Assembly (NCBI RefSeq): GCF_028705895.1 | Contig: NZ_JAQWCQ010000026.1 | Coordinates: 1-48,212, forward strand | Direction of reading: 5' to 3' | Length of the DNA stretch: 48,212 nt | Source: Massilibacteroides sp. | GTDB lineage: Bacteria; Bacteroidota; Bacteroidia; Bacteroidales; Tannerellaceae | In this document: positions 26,273 to 34,507 of the stretch, one piece after another | Layout of the letters: each line of letters starts with the position of its first letter | Position numbering within the stretch: position 1 is the stretch's first letter | The notes under the pieces: generated by a model | The model's input: the letters and a program-made list of their open reading frames with translations, nothing else | Database searches by the model: none | What the model was told of the DNA's origin: nothing | Translations under genes and position numbers: made by a program

Positions 26273-29200
26273 ATGACTACGAAGTCAACGACTGAAATTA
26301 AAAAGGTGATCGTATTGGGATCCGGCGCGCTGAAAATCGGTCAGGCGGGTGAATTTGACTATTCCGGTTCTCAGGCACTGAAGGCATTACGAGAGGAAGG
26401 GATTAGCACGGTATTGATTAATCCGAACATTGCAACTATTCAAACTTCGGAAGGCGTAGCGGACAAGGTTTATTTCCTGCCGATCACGCCTTTTTTTGTG
26501 GAAGAGGTTATCAAAAAAGAACATCCGGACGGTGTTTTATTGGCCTTTGGTGGTCAGACTGCGTTGAATTGTGGTACTGAACTTTATACTTCGGGTATTT
26601 TAGCAAAGTATGGAGTGAAGGTACTGGGTACTTCCGTAGAGGCGATCATGTACACTGAGGATCGTGACTTGTTTGTGAAGAAACTGAACGAAATCGATGT
26701 AAAAACTCCGGTTAGTCAGGCGGTGGAAAGTATGGCTGATGCTGTTGCTGCAGCACGTAAAATAGGCTTCCCTGTTATGATTCGTTCGGCTTATGCTTTA
26801 GGTGGTTTAGGTAGTGGTATTTGTAAGGATGAGGCCGAACTTCGCACCCTGGCGGAAAGTGCCTTTGCTTATTCTTCGCAGATTTTAGTAGAAGAGTCGT
26901 TAAAAGGCTGGAAAGAAATAGAATTTGAAGTGATCCGTGATAAGAATGATCATTGCTTTACGGTTGTGAGCATGGAGAACGTGGATCCGCTGGGTGTTCA
27001 CACAGGTGAGAGTATCGTAGTCGCTCCGACCTGTTCTTTAGATAAAACGGAATTAGATCTGCTGCAGGAACTTTCTGTAAAAACGATCCGTCATTTAGGT
27101 ATAGTAGGTGAATGTAATATTCAATATGCGTTTAATTCGGAAACGGATGATTATCGTGTGATTGAGGTCAATGCCCGTTTGAGCCGTTCGTCAGCGTTGG
27201 CATCTAAGGCGAGCGGTTATCCGTTGGCTTTTGTGGCAGCGAAATTGGCGTTGGGATATACCTTGGATCAGATCGGAGAAATGGGAACACCAAACTCTGC
27301 TTATAAAGCACCTGTGGTGGATTATATGATTGTGAAAATACCACGTTGGGATTTAACTAAATTTGCGGGTGTAAGCCGTCTGATTGGTTCAAGCATGAAA
27401 TCTGTGGGTGAGATCATGTCTATCGGCAAAAGTTTTGAGGAGATCATGCAAAAAGGCCTTCGTATGATCGGGCAGGGGATGCACGGTTTTGTAGGAAACA
27501 GAGAACTGGCGTTTGAGAATTTAGATGAAGAATTAGCTAATCCGACTGACTTACGCATTTTTGCTGTGGCAAAGGCTTTTGAAGAAGGTTATTCTGTAGA
27601 ACGTATTCATGAATTGACTAAAATTACGCCCTGGTTCCTTGAAAGACTTAAAAATATTGTAGATTATAGTCGTAAGATAGGAGAGTATAAGGTGATTGAA
27701 GAGTTGCCTGAAGACGTATTGAAAGAAGCAAAACGTTTAGGTTTTTCTGATTTCCAGATTGCCCGTTTTGTGGAGAATCCGGCAGGAAATCTGGAAAAAG
27801 AAAGTATCCGTGTCCGTAATCTGCGTAAGAAGACAGGGGTTCTGCCTACAGTGAAACGAATCAATACGATTGCTTCTGAACATCCTGAACTGACAAATTA
27901 TCTATACCTTACTTATGATGGTAAGGAGCATGATATACCTTATTATAAGAACGAGAAGAGTGTGATTATTCTTGGCTCGGGTGCTTATCGCATCGGTTCA
28001 TCGGTGGAGTTCGACTGGTGTTCTGTGAATGCTGCTCAAACGGCACGTAAATTGGGTTACAAATCAATTATGATCAATTACAATCCGGAAACGGTTTCTA
28101 CGGATTACGATATGTGTGACCGTCTTTACTTCGATGAACTTTCCTTTGAACGTGTTTTAGACGTGATCGATCTGGAAACTCCGAAGGGAGTCATTGTTTC
28201 TGTAGGAGGACAGATTCCGAATAATCTGGCGATGAAATTGAATCGTCAGCAAGTTCCTATACTGGGAACCTCTCCGTTATCTATTGACCGGGCTGAAAAT
28301 CGCCATAAGTTCTCTGCTATGCTTGATACGTTAGGTATTGATCAACCGCAATGGGCGGAGTTGACCAGCATGGAAGAAATTGATGCATTTATCGAAAAGG
28401 TCGGTTTCCCTATTCTGATTCGTCCGTCATACGTGTTGAGTGGTGCGGCGATGAATGTCTGTTATACTAAAGAACAGATGTTGGAATTTCTGGATTTAGC
28501 CGCCAGTGTGTCTAAAGAATATCCGGTTGTTGTTTCTGAATTCCTTCAGGGAGCGAAAGAAATCGAGTTTGACGCCGTAGCCATGAATGGTGAGGTGGTC
28601 GAATATGCCATATCTGAGCATATCGAATTTGCCGGAGTCCACTCAGGAGATGCTACATTGGTATTCCCTGCACAAAAGATTTATTTTGAGACAGCACGTC
28701 GCGTGAAGAGAGTGAGTAAAAAGATTGCTGAAGAATTAAATATCAGTGGCCCTTTCAATATCCAGTTCTTAGCAAAGAACAACGATGTAAAGGTGATCGA
28801 ATGTAACCTGCGTGCATCACGTAGTTTTCCGTTTGTTTCTAAAGTTTTGAAACGTAACTTTATCGAGACCGCTACCCGCATTATGCTGGATGCGCCTTAT
28901 TCTCGTCCGGATAAGAGTGCCTTTGATATCGATTGGATAGGTATAAAAGCTTCTCAATTCTCGTTCGCACGTCTGCATAAGGCCGATCCGATATTAGGAG
29001 TTGATATGAGTTCAACAGGGGAAGTAGGCTGTATCGGTGACGATTTCAACGAAGCTCTTCTTTCAGCAATGGAAGCTGTAGGAAATCACGTGCCGGAGAA
29101 AAATGTTCTCGTTTCCTCCGGAGAAGCAAAAAGTAAAGTGGAACTACTTGACCCATGTCGCCAGTTAGCTTCAAAAAACTATCAGATTTACGGGACTCGC

Positions 29201-29500
29201 GGAACGGCAAAATTCCTGAATGATAACGGAATTCCAGCAACAGCCGTTTGCTGGCCGGATGAAGAAGGCGATCTGAACATCATGGATATGTTTACGAATC
29301 ACGAATTCGACTTAGTAGTAAATATTCCGAAAGATCATACCAAACGTGAACTTACGAACGGTTACCGTATTCGCCGTGCAGCGATCGATCATAATATTCC
29401 GTTGATCACTAATGCCCGTCTGGCAAGTGCCTTTATAGATGCATTCTGTAGCATTGATAAAAGCGAAATTCAAATAAAAAGCTGGCAGGAGTATAAGTAA
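26273..29500 (+). CDS. carB: Carbamoyl-phosphate synthase, large subunit
   Basis: A 1075-aa protein, the normal length for CarB. It joins bicarbonate, ammonia (from the small subunit) and two ATP into carbamoyl phosphate for pyrimidine and arginine synthesis. Two homologous ATP-grasp halves are visible, each starting with a GSGA-IG motif (VIVLGSGALKIGQAGEFDYSG and VIILGSGAYRIGSSVEFDW). The C-terminal MGS-like allosteric domain is at about 940-1075. The ATG at 26273 matches the usual CarB N-terminus; an in-frame start at 26204 adds an unrelated hydrophobic leader. The small-subunit gene carA is not adjacent within this window. Confidence 0.97.
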   Translation: MTTKSTTEIKKVIVLGSGALKIGQAGEFDYSGSQALKALREEGISTVLINPNIATIQTSEGVADKVYFLPITPFFVEEVIKKEHPDGVLLAFGGQTALNCGTELYTSGILAKYGVKVLGTSVEAIMYTEDRDLFVKKLNEIDVKTPVSQAVESMADAVAAARKIGFPVMIRSAYALGGLGSGICKDEAELRTLAESAFAYSSQILVEESLKGWKEIEFEVIRDKNDHCFTVVSMENVDPLGVHTGESIVVAPTCSLDKTELDLLQELSVKTIRHLGIVGECNIQYAFNSETDDYRVIEVNARLSRSSALASKASGYPLAFVAAKLALGYTLDQIGEMGTPNSAYKAPVVDYMIVKIPRWDLTKFAGVSRLIGSSMKSVGEIMSIGKSFEEIMQKGLRMIGQGMHGFVGNRELAFENLDEELANPTDLRIFAVAKAFEEGYSVERIHELTKITPWFLERLKNIVDYSRKIGEYKVIEELPEDVLKEAKRLGFSDFQIARFVENPAGNLEKESIRVRNLRKKTGVLPTVKRINTIASEHPELTNYLYLTYDGKEHDIPYYKNEKSVIILGSGAYRIGSSVEFDWCSVNAAQTARKLGYKSIMINYNPETVSTDYDMCDRLYFDELSFERVLDVIDLETPKGVIVSVGGQIPNNLAMKLNRQQVPILGTSPLSIDRAENRHKFSAMLDTLGIDQPQWAELTSMEEIDAFIEKVGFPILIRPSYVLSGAAMNVCYTKEQMLEFLDLAASVSKEYPVVVSEFLQGAKEIEFDAVAMNGEVVEYAISEHIEFAGVHSGDATLVFPAQKIYFETARRVKRVSKKIAEELNISGPFNIQFLAKNNDVKVIECNLRASRSFPFVSKVLKRNFIETATRIMLDAPYSRPDKSAFDIDWIGIKASQFSFARLHKADPILGVDMSSTGEVGCIGDDFNEALLSAMEAVGNHVPEKNVLVSSGEAKSKVELLDPCRQLASKNYQIYGTRGTAKFLNDNGIPATAVCWPDEEGDLNIMDMFTNHEFDLVVNIPKDHTKRELTNGYRIRRAAIDHNIPLITNARLASAFIDAFCSIDKSEIQIKSWQEYK

Positions 29501-29513
29501 AGGTGGTACTTTT

Positions 29514-29598
29514 ACCCCTAAATCCCCTCTACCCCTAAATCCCCTGAAGGGGACTTCTATGCAGAGTGTTGAAAGTCCCCTTCAGGGGATTTAGGGGT
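29514..29598. repeat. REP-like inverted repeat between convergent carB and OmpA-family genes
   Basis: A 26-base arm (29531-29556, starting ACCCCTAAATCCCCT) is the exact reverse complement of 29573-29598, with 16 bases between. The first 15 bases of the arm are also repeated directly at 29514-29528. GC-rich CCCCTAAATCCCCTGAAGGGG repeats are, from memory, widespread in Bacteroidetes intergenic regions. Lying between two convergent stop codons, it may terminate both transcripts. Confidence 0.85.
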
Positions 29599-29643
29599 TG
29601 TAGTATAAGATAGGGAATTTAGTGGTAGAGGGTCGTAGTAATA

Positions 29644-31626
29644 TCAGAATAGATTATAATTCGTTCTTAGAACTTTGAATTCGGTACGGCGGTTGATCTG
29701 GTCCGCAATCTCCTGTTGTTCGGGGGTAAGAGTGAGGATGAACTCTTCGGTCAGTACGTCTTCTTCTTTCAGAAAGTCGATTTCTTTAGCCATTTTCTTA
29801 TTGATGGTCTTAGGAACACTTTCCCCGTATCCTTTTGCTTCTAAGCGGTCGGCGGCTATGCCTCCTGCAATCAGATAATCAACAACTGACTGTGCGCGGC
29901 GTTGGGCTAAACGTTCATTGTATTCCTCTGTTCCCTTGCGGTCGGTATGTGCACCAAGCTCAATGGTGACGTTGGGATTATCGTTCAGCATCTTGATCAT
30001 TTCATCTAACGCTTGTTTTGATTCCGGACGGAGAGTTGCCTTATCAAAATCGTAGAAGATGTTTTCTATCACTACCGGTTTACTGATCGGAGAGAGGAAG
30101 AAATCCACAAAATAAGTCTCACTCTTTTCTTCCGGATCGGTTTTTAATTCGAAAAATTGATTGAGGTAGCCGCGCGCACTTGCCATCATGACGTATTTGA
30201 TGTCTCTTTCTAATTCAATTTTGTAACTACCGTCCTTTTTGGCAATTGCTTTTTCATTCAAACCGTCTTTCCCTACGATACGGACCGTTGCATCTTCGAT
30301 TGGGTATTCATCTACGTCATAAACCAACCCTTCAATATAAACGATAAATGTCGGATATTCAAAAGAATAAATATGATCACTCCCTCGTGCGTCATTACGA
30401 TTTGAGCTGAAAAAACCCTTTTCTTTTTTTCCTTCGAAAGTTATTCCGAAATCGTCAGCCATAGAATTGACCGGCGCCTTCATATTCTCAACAGTCCACT
30501 TTCCTGTACTATCTTGCGTTGCTTTGAATAGATCTAAACCGCCCATACCCGGATGCCCGTTGGATGCAAAATAAAGCGTTACAGAATCGCGTACATAAGG
30601 AAATAGTTCATCGCCAGGTGTGTTTATCTCAGGCCCCAGATTTTCCATTGGTCCGAAATCGTTCCCGATCAAACGGGAGCGGAAAATGTCCTTACCCCCA
30701 TATCCTCCTATAGCATCGGAAACATAATATAGGTATTTTCCATCAGGTGACGCTGCCGGATGTCCTAAGGCAGTTACAGAATCTTTCACAATAGATGCCC
30801 TTGTCCCTTTTCCCCAAGATGCGCTGCTACGTGAAGATACGTATATTTCAGAGGTTCTGTTGCCTTCCGGATCTTGAGCGCAATAGGTATAATACATTGT
30901 GTTTCCATCAGGCGAAAAAGACGGTGTTCCTTCGTCGAATTCAGTATTAACCGCGTCTTCTAACTCTTCAGGGGCGGTCCATTCTCCTTTCTCGTTTTGT
31001 TTTACGAGAAAGAAATTATTGTTGTTTAATCCTGTAATTGCACTCGTTTTTGCTTCCTTGTCTTTGCTTCTGGAAGAGGCGAAATAAAGTTGATCGTATT
31101 TGTCACCATAAAGCATCGGGCTAAATTCCGAACGACGGGAATTAAACTTATCCATCCGTCGTACAATATATTTGGTCGGATCTTTTTTCCATTCAGAGGC
31201 TAATTCAGCTCCTTTGATTCCGCTAATGGCTAATTGATCATCCGGCTTATAATTAAGATATTCGTCATAATATTTAAGCGCGTCTGTATATTTCCCGCTT
31301 TTATGTGCCATCTGTGCTGCACGCAGATAGACTATACTATCCGGATATTCATATCTTAAAGCGTTCAGATAAGCGCTTGTGGCACGTGGGGTATTATTGA
31401 TCAGTCGGTTACATTCGGCCATACGAAACGCAATATACCCGCGAAGGTCACGTTTGACAGGTTTCGTCTTAGCATACACCTTGCGATAGATGGCTGCCGC
31501 TTCAAAGTATTCTCCGATCCGTTGTTTTTCTTCAGCATCAGAAAGTTTGGCAGTCTTACATGAAGCCAATCCTCCTGCTAATGCAGTGAGTAAAAGTATA
31601 TAGGATATAATTGTACGCAAGGTCAT
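29644..31626 (-). CDS. OmpA-family lipoprotein with TPR, WD40-like and CRD domains (PorE-like)
   Basis: A 660-aa lipoprotein (lipid Cys 23, LASC). Domains: TPR repeats (about 30-150), a PD40/WD40-like propeller (about 165-420; FSPDGNTMYYTY, ASPDGKYLYYVSDA, FFSSNRNDARGSDHIY), a carboxypeptidase-regulatory-like fold (about 430-510), and an OmpA peptidoglycan-binding domain (about 525-610; YDFDKATLRPESKQALDE, HTDRKGTEEYNERLAQRRA) with a short tail. This is the order in PorE (PG1058) of the Porphyromonas gingivalis type IX secretion system, and the length is similar. A T9SS role is inferred; many Bacteroidales have such proteins without proven T9SS function. It lies 51 bases after queA on the same strand. 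Confidence 0.88.
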   Translation of the reverse strand: MTLRTIISYILLLTALAGGLASCKTAKLSDAEEKQRIGEYFEAAAIYRKVYAKTKPVKRDLRGYIAFRMAECNRLINNTPRATSAYLNALRYEYPDSIVYLRAAQMAHKSGKYTDALKYYDEYLNYKPDDQLAISGIKGAELASEWKKDPTKYIVRRMDKFNSRRSEFSPMLYGDKYDQLYFASSRSKDKEAKTSAITGLNNNNFFLVKQNEKGEWTAPEELEDAVNTEFDEGTPSFSPDGNTMYYTYCAQDPEGNRTSEIYVSSRSSASWGKGTRASIVKDSVTALGHPAASPDGKYLYYVSDAIGGYGGKDIFRSRLIGNDFGPMENLGPEINTPGDELFPYVRDSVTLYFASNGHPGMGGLDLFKATQDSTGKWTVENMKAPVNSMADDFGITFEGKKEKGFFSSNRNDARGSDHIYSFEYPTFIVYIEGLVYDVDEYPIEDATVRIVGKDGLNEKAIAKKDGSYKIELERDIKYVMMASARGYLNQFFELKTDPEEKSETYFVDFFLSPISKPVVIENIFYDFDKATLRPESKQALDEMIKMLNDNPNVTIELGAHTDRKGTEEYNERLAQRRAQSVVDYLIAGGIAADRLEAKGYGESVPKTINKKMAKEIDFLKEEDVLTEEFILTLTPEQQEIADQINRRTEFKVLRTNYNLF

Positions 31627-31677
31627 TTAATACGCTTAATTTATTATTCTATAACGCTTGAAATCAACTCTTATTGC

Positions 31678-32898
31678 TTATAGGAGCAAGGAACTATCGC
31701 CATAGCTTAGAAAACGGAAATCGTGTGTGAGTGCATATTCGTAAATCGGTTTCCAGTTTCCTTTCACAAAAGCAGAGATGAGCAGTAATAATGTACTCTG
31801 AGGTTGATGAAAATTAGTGATAATGCCTCTCACTATCTTGAAATTGTATCCAGGAGCAATAATAATACGTGTGGCCGTCAGCAGTTTGTCCGCTTTATGC
31901 CGGTCTAAATAGTTCAATATATGTTGCAATGCATCATTCACACTTAATGTGTTATTCTCTTCCTCGTAAGGCATCCATTGACTGACGGTTAACTCTTCTC
32001 CTTCTGCTTCTGGATTTTTAGAGAGGATGACTCCGATGTAGTACAGACTTTCCAAAGTACGGACAGAGGTGGTGCCGACGGCAATAATATTTCCTGCTTT
32101 TGCTTTGATTTTTTCAATCGCAGAGCGGTTTACCGAAATAAATTCAGTATGCATCTCGTGTTCTTCGATTGTTTCGCTTTTGATCGGCTTGAAAGTACCT
32201 GCTCCTACGTGGAGGGTTACCTCCTCTCTGCCAAAACCTTTTTCGTCCAAGTCTTTTAATACTTCATCTGTAAAATGAAGTCCTGCAGTAGGGGCGGCAA
32301 CCGAACCTTTTATTTTAGAATATACCGTCTGGTAAGTTTTGAGGTCGTTCTCTTCTGTTTCACGATTGAGGTAAGGAGGAATAGGTAAAATCCCGGCAAC
32401 ATCCAGAATTTCTGCAAATGTAAAATCAGGGTTATCCCACGAAAACTCAATCAGATGACTCTCACCATAACTGTCTTTCTTTTCCGCACGAATGATCGTT
32501 CGTTTTTCGCCCGACATGATCTCTTTCTCCAACGTGCCTTCTTTCCATTTCTTCGAATTACCTACTAAACATAGCCATGAACAGCGTTCTGTTTCCTGAA
32601 ACACCAACGCATAGTCATGCGGACTAATCGGTTCGAGGCAAAATAATTCTATTTTAGCGCCTGTTGTTTTATGGAATAACATACGTGCCTGAATGACGCG
32701 CGTGTTGTTGAAAACCATCAGAGAACCTTCCGGAAGAAAGTCCGGCAGGTGTTTGAACTGACTTTCATTAATTACTCCGTTTTTATAGAGTAAGAGCTTG
32801 GATTCGTCACGCTTGGCCAATGGAAATCGGGCAATGCGTTCATCGGGTAGCGGATAGTTATATTCCGCTATACGTATATGCTTAGTTTTTACAGTCAT
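31678..32898 (-). CDS. queA: S-adenosylmethionine:tRNA ribosyltransferase-isomerase
   Basis: A 406-aa QueA. It transfers the ribose part of SAM to preQ1 at tRNA position 34 to make epoxyqueuosine. Visible family motifs are YPLPDERIARFPLAKRDESKL near the N-terminus, GSLMVFNNTRVIQARM (about 57-72), and the C-terminal AAPTAGLHFT, LHVGAGTFKPI and TNFHQPQSTLLLLISAF. It is longer than the Escherichia coli enzyme (356 aa), as is usual in Bacteroidetes. It diverges from the DUF2027 gene and appears to be the first gene of a two-gene unit with the PorE-like gene. Confidence 0.97.
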   Translation of the reverse strand: MTVKTKHIRIAEYNYPLPDERIARFPLAKRDESKLLLYKNGVINESQFKHLPDFLPEGSLMVFNNTRVIQARMLFHKTTGAKIELFCLEPISPHDYALVFQETERCSWLCLVGNSKKWKEGTLEKEIMSGEKRTIIRAEKKDSYGESHLIEFSWDNPDFTFAEILDVAGILPIPPYLNRETEENDLKTYQTVYSKIKGSVAAPTAGLHFTDEVLKDLDEKGFGREEVTLHVGAGTFKPIKSETIEEHEMHTEFISVNRSAIEKIKAKAGNIIAVGTTSVRTLESLYYIGVILSKNPEAEGEELTVSQWMPYEEENNTLSVNDALQHILNYLDRHKADKLLTATRIIIAPGYNFKIVRGIITNFHQPQSTLLLLISAFVKGNWKPIYEYALTHDFRFLSYGDSSLLL

Positions 32899-32914
32899 TG
32901 TTTTATTATCTGCG

Positions 32915-32945
32915 CAAAATTAGTGAACTTTGTCCGTATAACAAT
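32915..32945 (-). promoter_or_regulatory. Promoter of queA
   Basis: On the minus strand, ATTG (32945-32942), 19 bases, then TAATTTTG (32922-32915), an exact TAnnTTTG -7 element. Transcription would start near 32908, about 10 bases before the queA ATG. The divergent DUF2027 gene begins at 32962. Confidence 0.6.
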
Positions 32946-32961
32946 CATAGAACGAGACGAT

Positions 32962-34011
32962 ATGGGGATAAAAGTAGGAGATAAGGTGCGTTTCCTGAAT
33001 AGTGTAGGAGGCGGTACTGTAACAGGGTTTGCTGGGAAAGACAAAGTGCTTGTGGAAGACGAAGACGGTTTTGAAGTGCCGACTTTTATTCGTGAATGTG
33101 TTATAATAGACGATGGCGCTCCTCAGGTTCATAGTTCAAATAAGCCGAAACCTCCTGTTCAGGAGGTTGTAGTGAGGCAGCCTGAACCGGAAGAAGAACT
33201 GATAGAGGAAACTCCTGAAGGAGAACGATTGAATATTTATTTGGCTTATCTGCCGGTTGACCCGAAAGCTTTTCAGCAAACGGGATATGAAGCTTACTTT
33301 ATTAATAGCAGCAATTATTATTTGTTCATAAATTATATGTACAGAGAGAATAATAGTTGGATAAGTCGGTATAACGGTATAGTAGAGCCGAATACCAAAA
33401 TATTCATGGAAGAGTTTGAGAAAGGGGAGTTAAATAAACTGGAGCGCATCTGTGTGCAGTTTGTCGCTTTCAAAAAAGATAAACCTTTTGCTTTGAAAAA
33501 TGCAGCTTCAGTTGAATTACGCCCCGATACGGTGAAATTTTATAAGATACATTGTTTCATGGAAAACGACTTCTTTGAAGAAGATGCGTTAGTTTTTCCG
33601 GTTGTACGTGAAGATATTCCTGAGAAAGAATTACTGGTCTCTACCGTAGAACTACAGGAGGCTATGATGGAGAAAAGCAAAGAAGACAGACGTGCCCGAC
33701 AACGAATCGTGAAAAAACAACCCGCAGCTGCTGTTGTTGAGGTGGATTTGCATATTGATGAATTGTTGGATAGCACGGCCGGATTAACGAATACCGACAT
33801 GTTGACCTATCAATTGGATAAGTTTCACGAAGTACTGAAACAATATGCCGGCAAAAAAGGACAGAAGATTGTCTTTATACACGGGAAAGGAGATGGTGTA
33901 CTGCGGAATGCCATCGAGAAAGAGTTGAAAACAAAATACAAAACGTACTATTATCAGGATGCTTCGTTCCGTGAATACGGTTTTGGTGCTACAATGGTAA
34001 CGATTAAGTGA
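32962..34011 (+). CDS. DUF2027 protein with C-terminal Smr domain
   Basis: A 349-aa cytoplasmic protein. The N-terminal segment (about 1-50, GIKVGDKVRFLNSVGGGTVTGF) is a small SH3-like barrel of the DUF2027 family. A middle beta-rich region (about 90-245) follows, and the C-terminus (about 270-349, VDLHIDELLD and IVFIHGKGDGVLRNAIEKEL) is a Smr domain like that at the end of MutS2, which can bind or cut nucleic acids. The exact role is unknown. ATG 32962 is chosen because the earlier in-frame ATG overlaps divergent queA. The stop is one base before the CYTH gene, indicating one operon. Confidence 0.9.
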   Translation: MGIKVGDKVRFLNSVGGGTVTGFAGKDKVLVEDEDGFEVPTFIRECVIIDDGAPQVHSSNKPKPPVQEVVVRQPEPEEELIEETPEGERLNIYLAYLPVDPKAFQQTGYEAYFINSSNYYLFINYMYRENNSWISRYNGIVEPNTKIFMEEFEKGELNKLERICVQFVAFKKDKPFALKNAASVELRPDTVKFYKIHCFMENDFFEEDALVFPVVREDIPEKELLVSTVELQEAMMEKSKEDRRARQRIVKKQPAAAVVEVDLHIDELLDSTAGLTNTDMLTYQLDKFHEVLKQYAGKKGQKIVFIHGKGDGVLRNAIEKELKTKYKTYYYQDASFREYGFGATMVTIK

Positions 34012-34012
34012 T

Positions 34013-34495
34013 ATGGCTAAGGAAATAGAACGAAAGTTCCTTGTTAGCGGAGATTTCTCCAAACATGTGACATCCGGCGGTCGGATCGTGCAAGGTTATC
34101 TTACCTCCGTACCCGAACGGACGGTGCGTGTACGCATTCGTGACGAAAAAGGATATCTGACAATCAAAGGTCCTTCGGGTGAGGATGGGATTGCACGAGT
34201 TGAATTTGAATACCATATTCCGGTAAGAGAGGCAGAGGAATTATTAAAGCTCTGTGAGCCTGGCGTTATTGATAAAATACGTTATCTTGTTCCCCATGAA
34301 CAGCATGTCTGGGAAGTCGATGTTTTTGATGGATGTAATGAAGGACTGGTAGTTGCTGAGATCGAATTGAAAGAAGAAAATGAACCGTTTGTTCATCCTT
34401 CCTGGTTGGGACAGGAAGTGACCGGTCAGGTACGTTACTATAATGCCATGTTGTCTAAACGACCCTATAATGAATGGAGTGCAGAAGAAAAATAA
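34013..34495 (+). CDS. CYTH-domain protein, probable triphosphatase
   Basis: A 160-aa CYTH domain protein. The defining N-terminal ExExK motif is present as E4-I-E6-R-K8 (EIERKFLV). The tunnel-lining charged residues of the family follow (RTVRVRIRDEKGYLTIKGP at about 35-55, VAEIELKEENE at about 115-125). Such small bacterial CYTH proteins mostly hydrolyse inorganic triphosphate with Mg2+, though some are class IV adenylate cyclases. The gene starts one base after the DUF2027-Smr stop and ends 12 bases before the DPP11 gene. Confidence 0.92.
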   Translation: MAKEIERKFLVSGDFSKHVTSGGRIVQGYLTSVPERTVRVRIRDEKGYLTIKGPSGEDGIARVEFEYHIPVREAEELLKLCEPGVIDKIRYLVPHEQHVWEVDVFDGCNEGLVVAEIELKEENEPFVHPSWLGQEVTGQVRYYNAMLSKRPYNEWSAEEK

Positions 34496-34507
34496 AAGAA
34501 TAAACGT

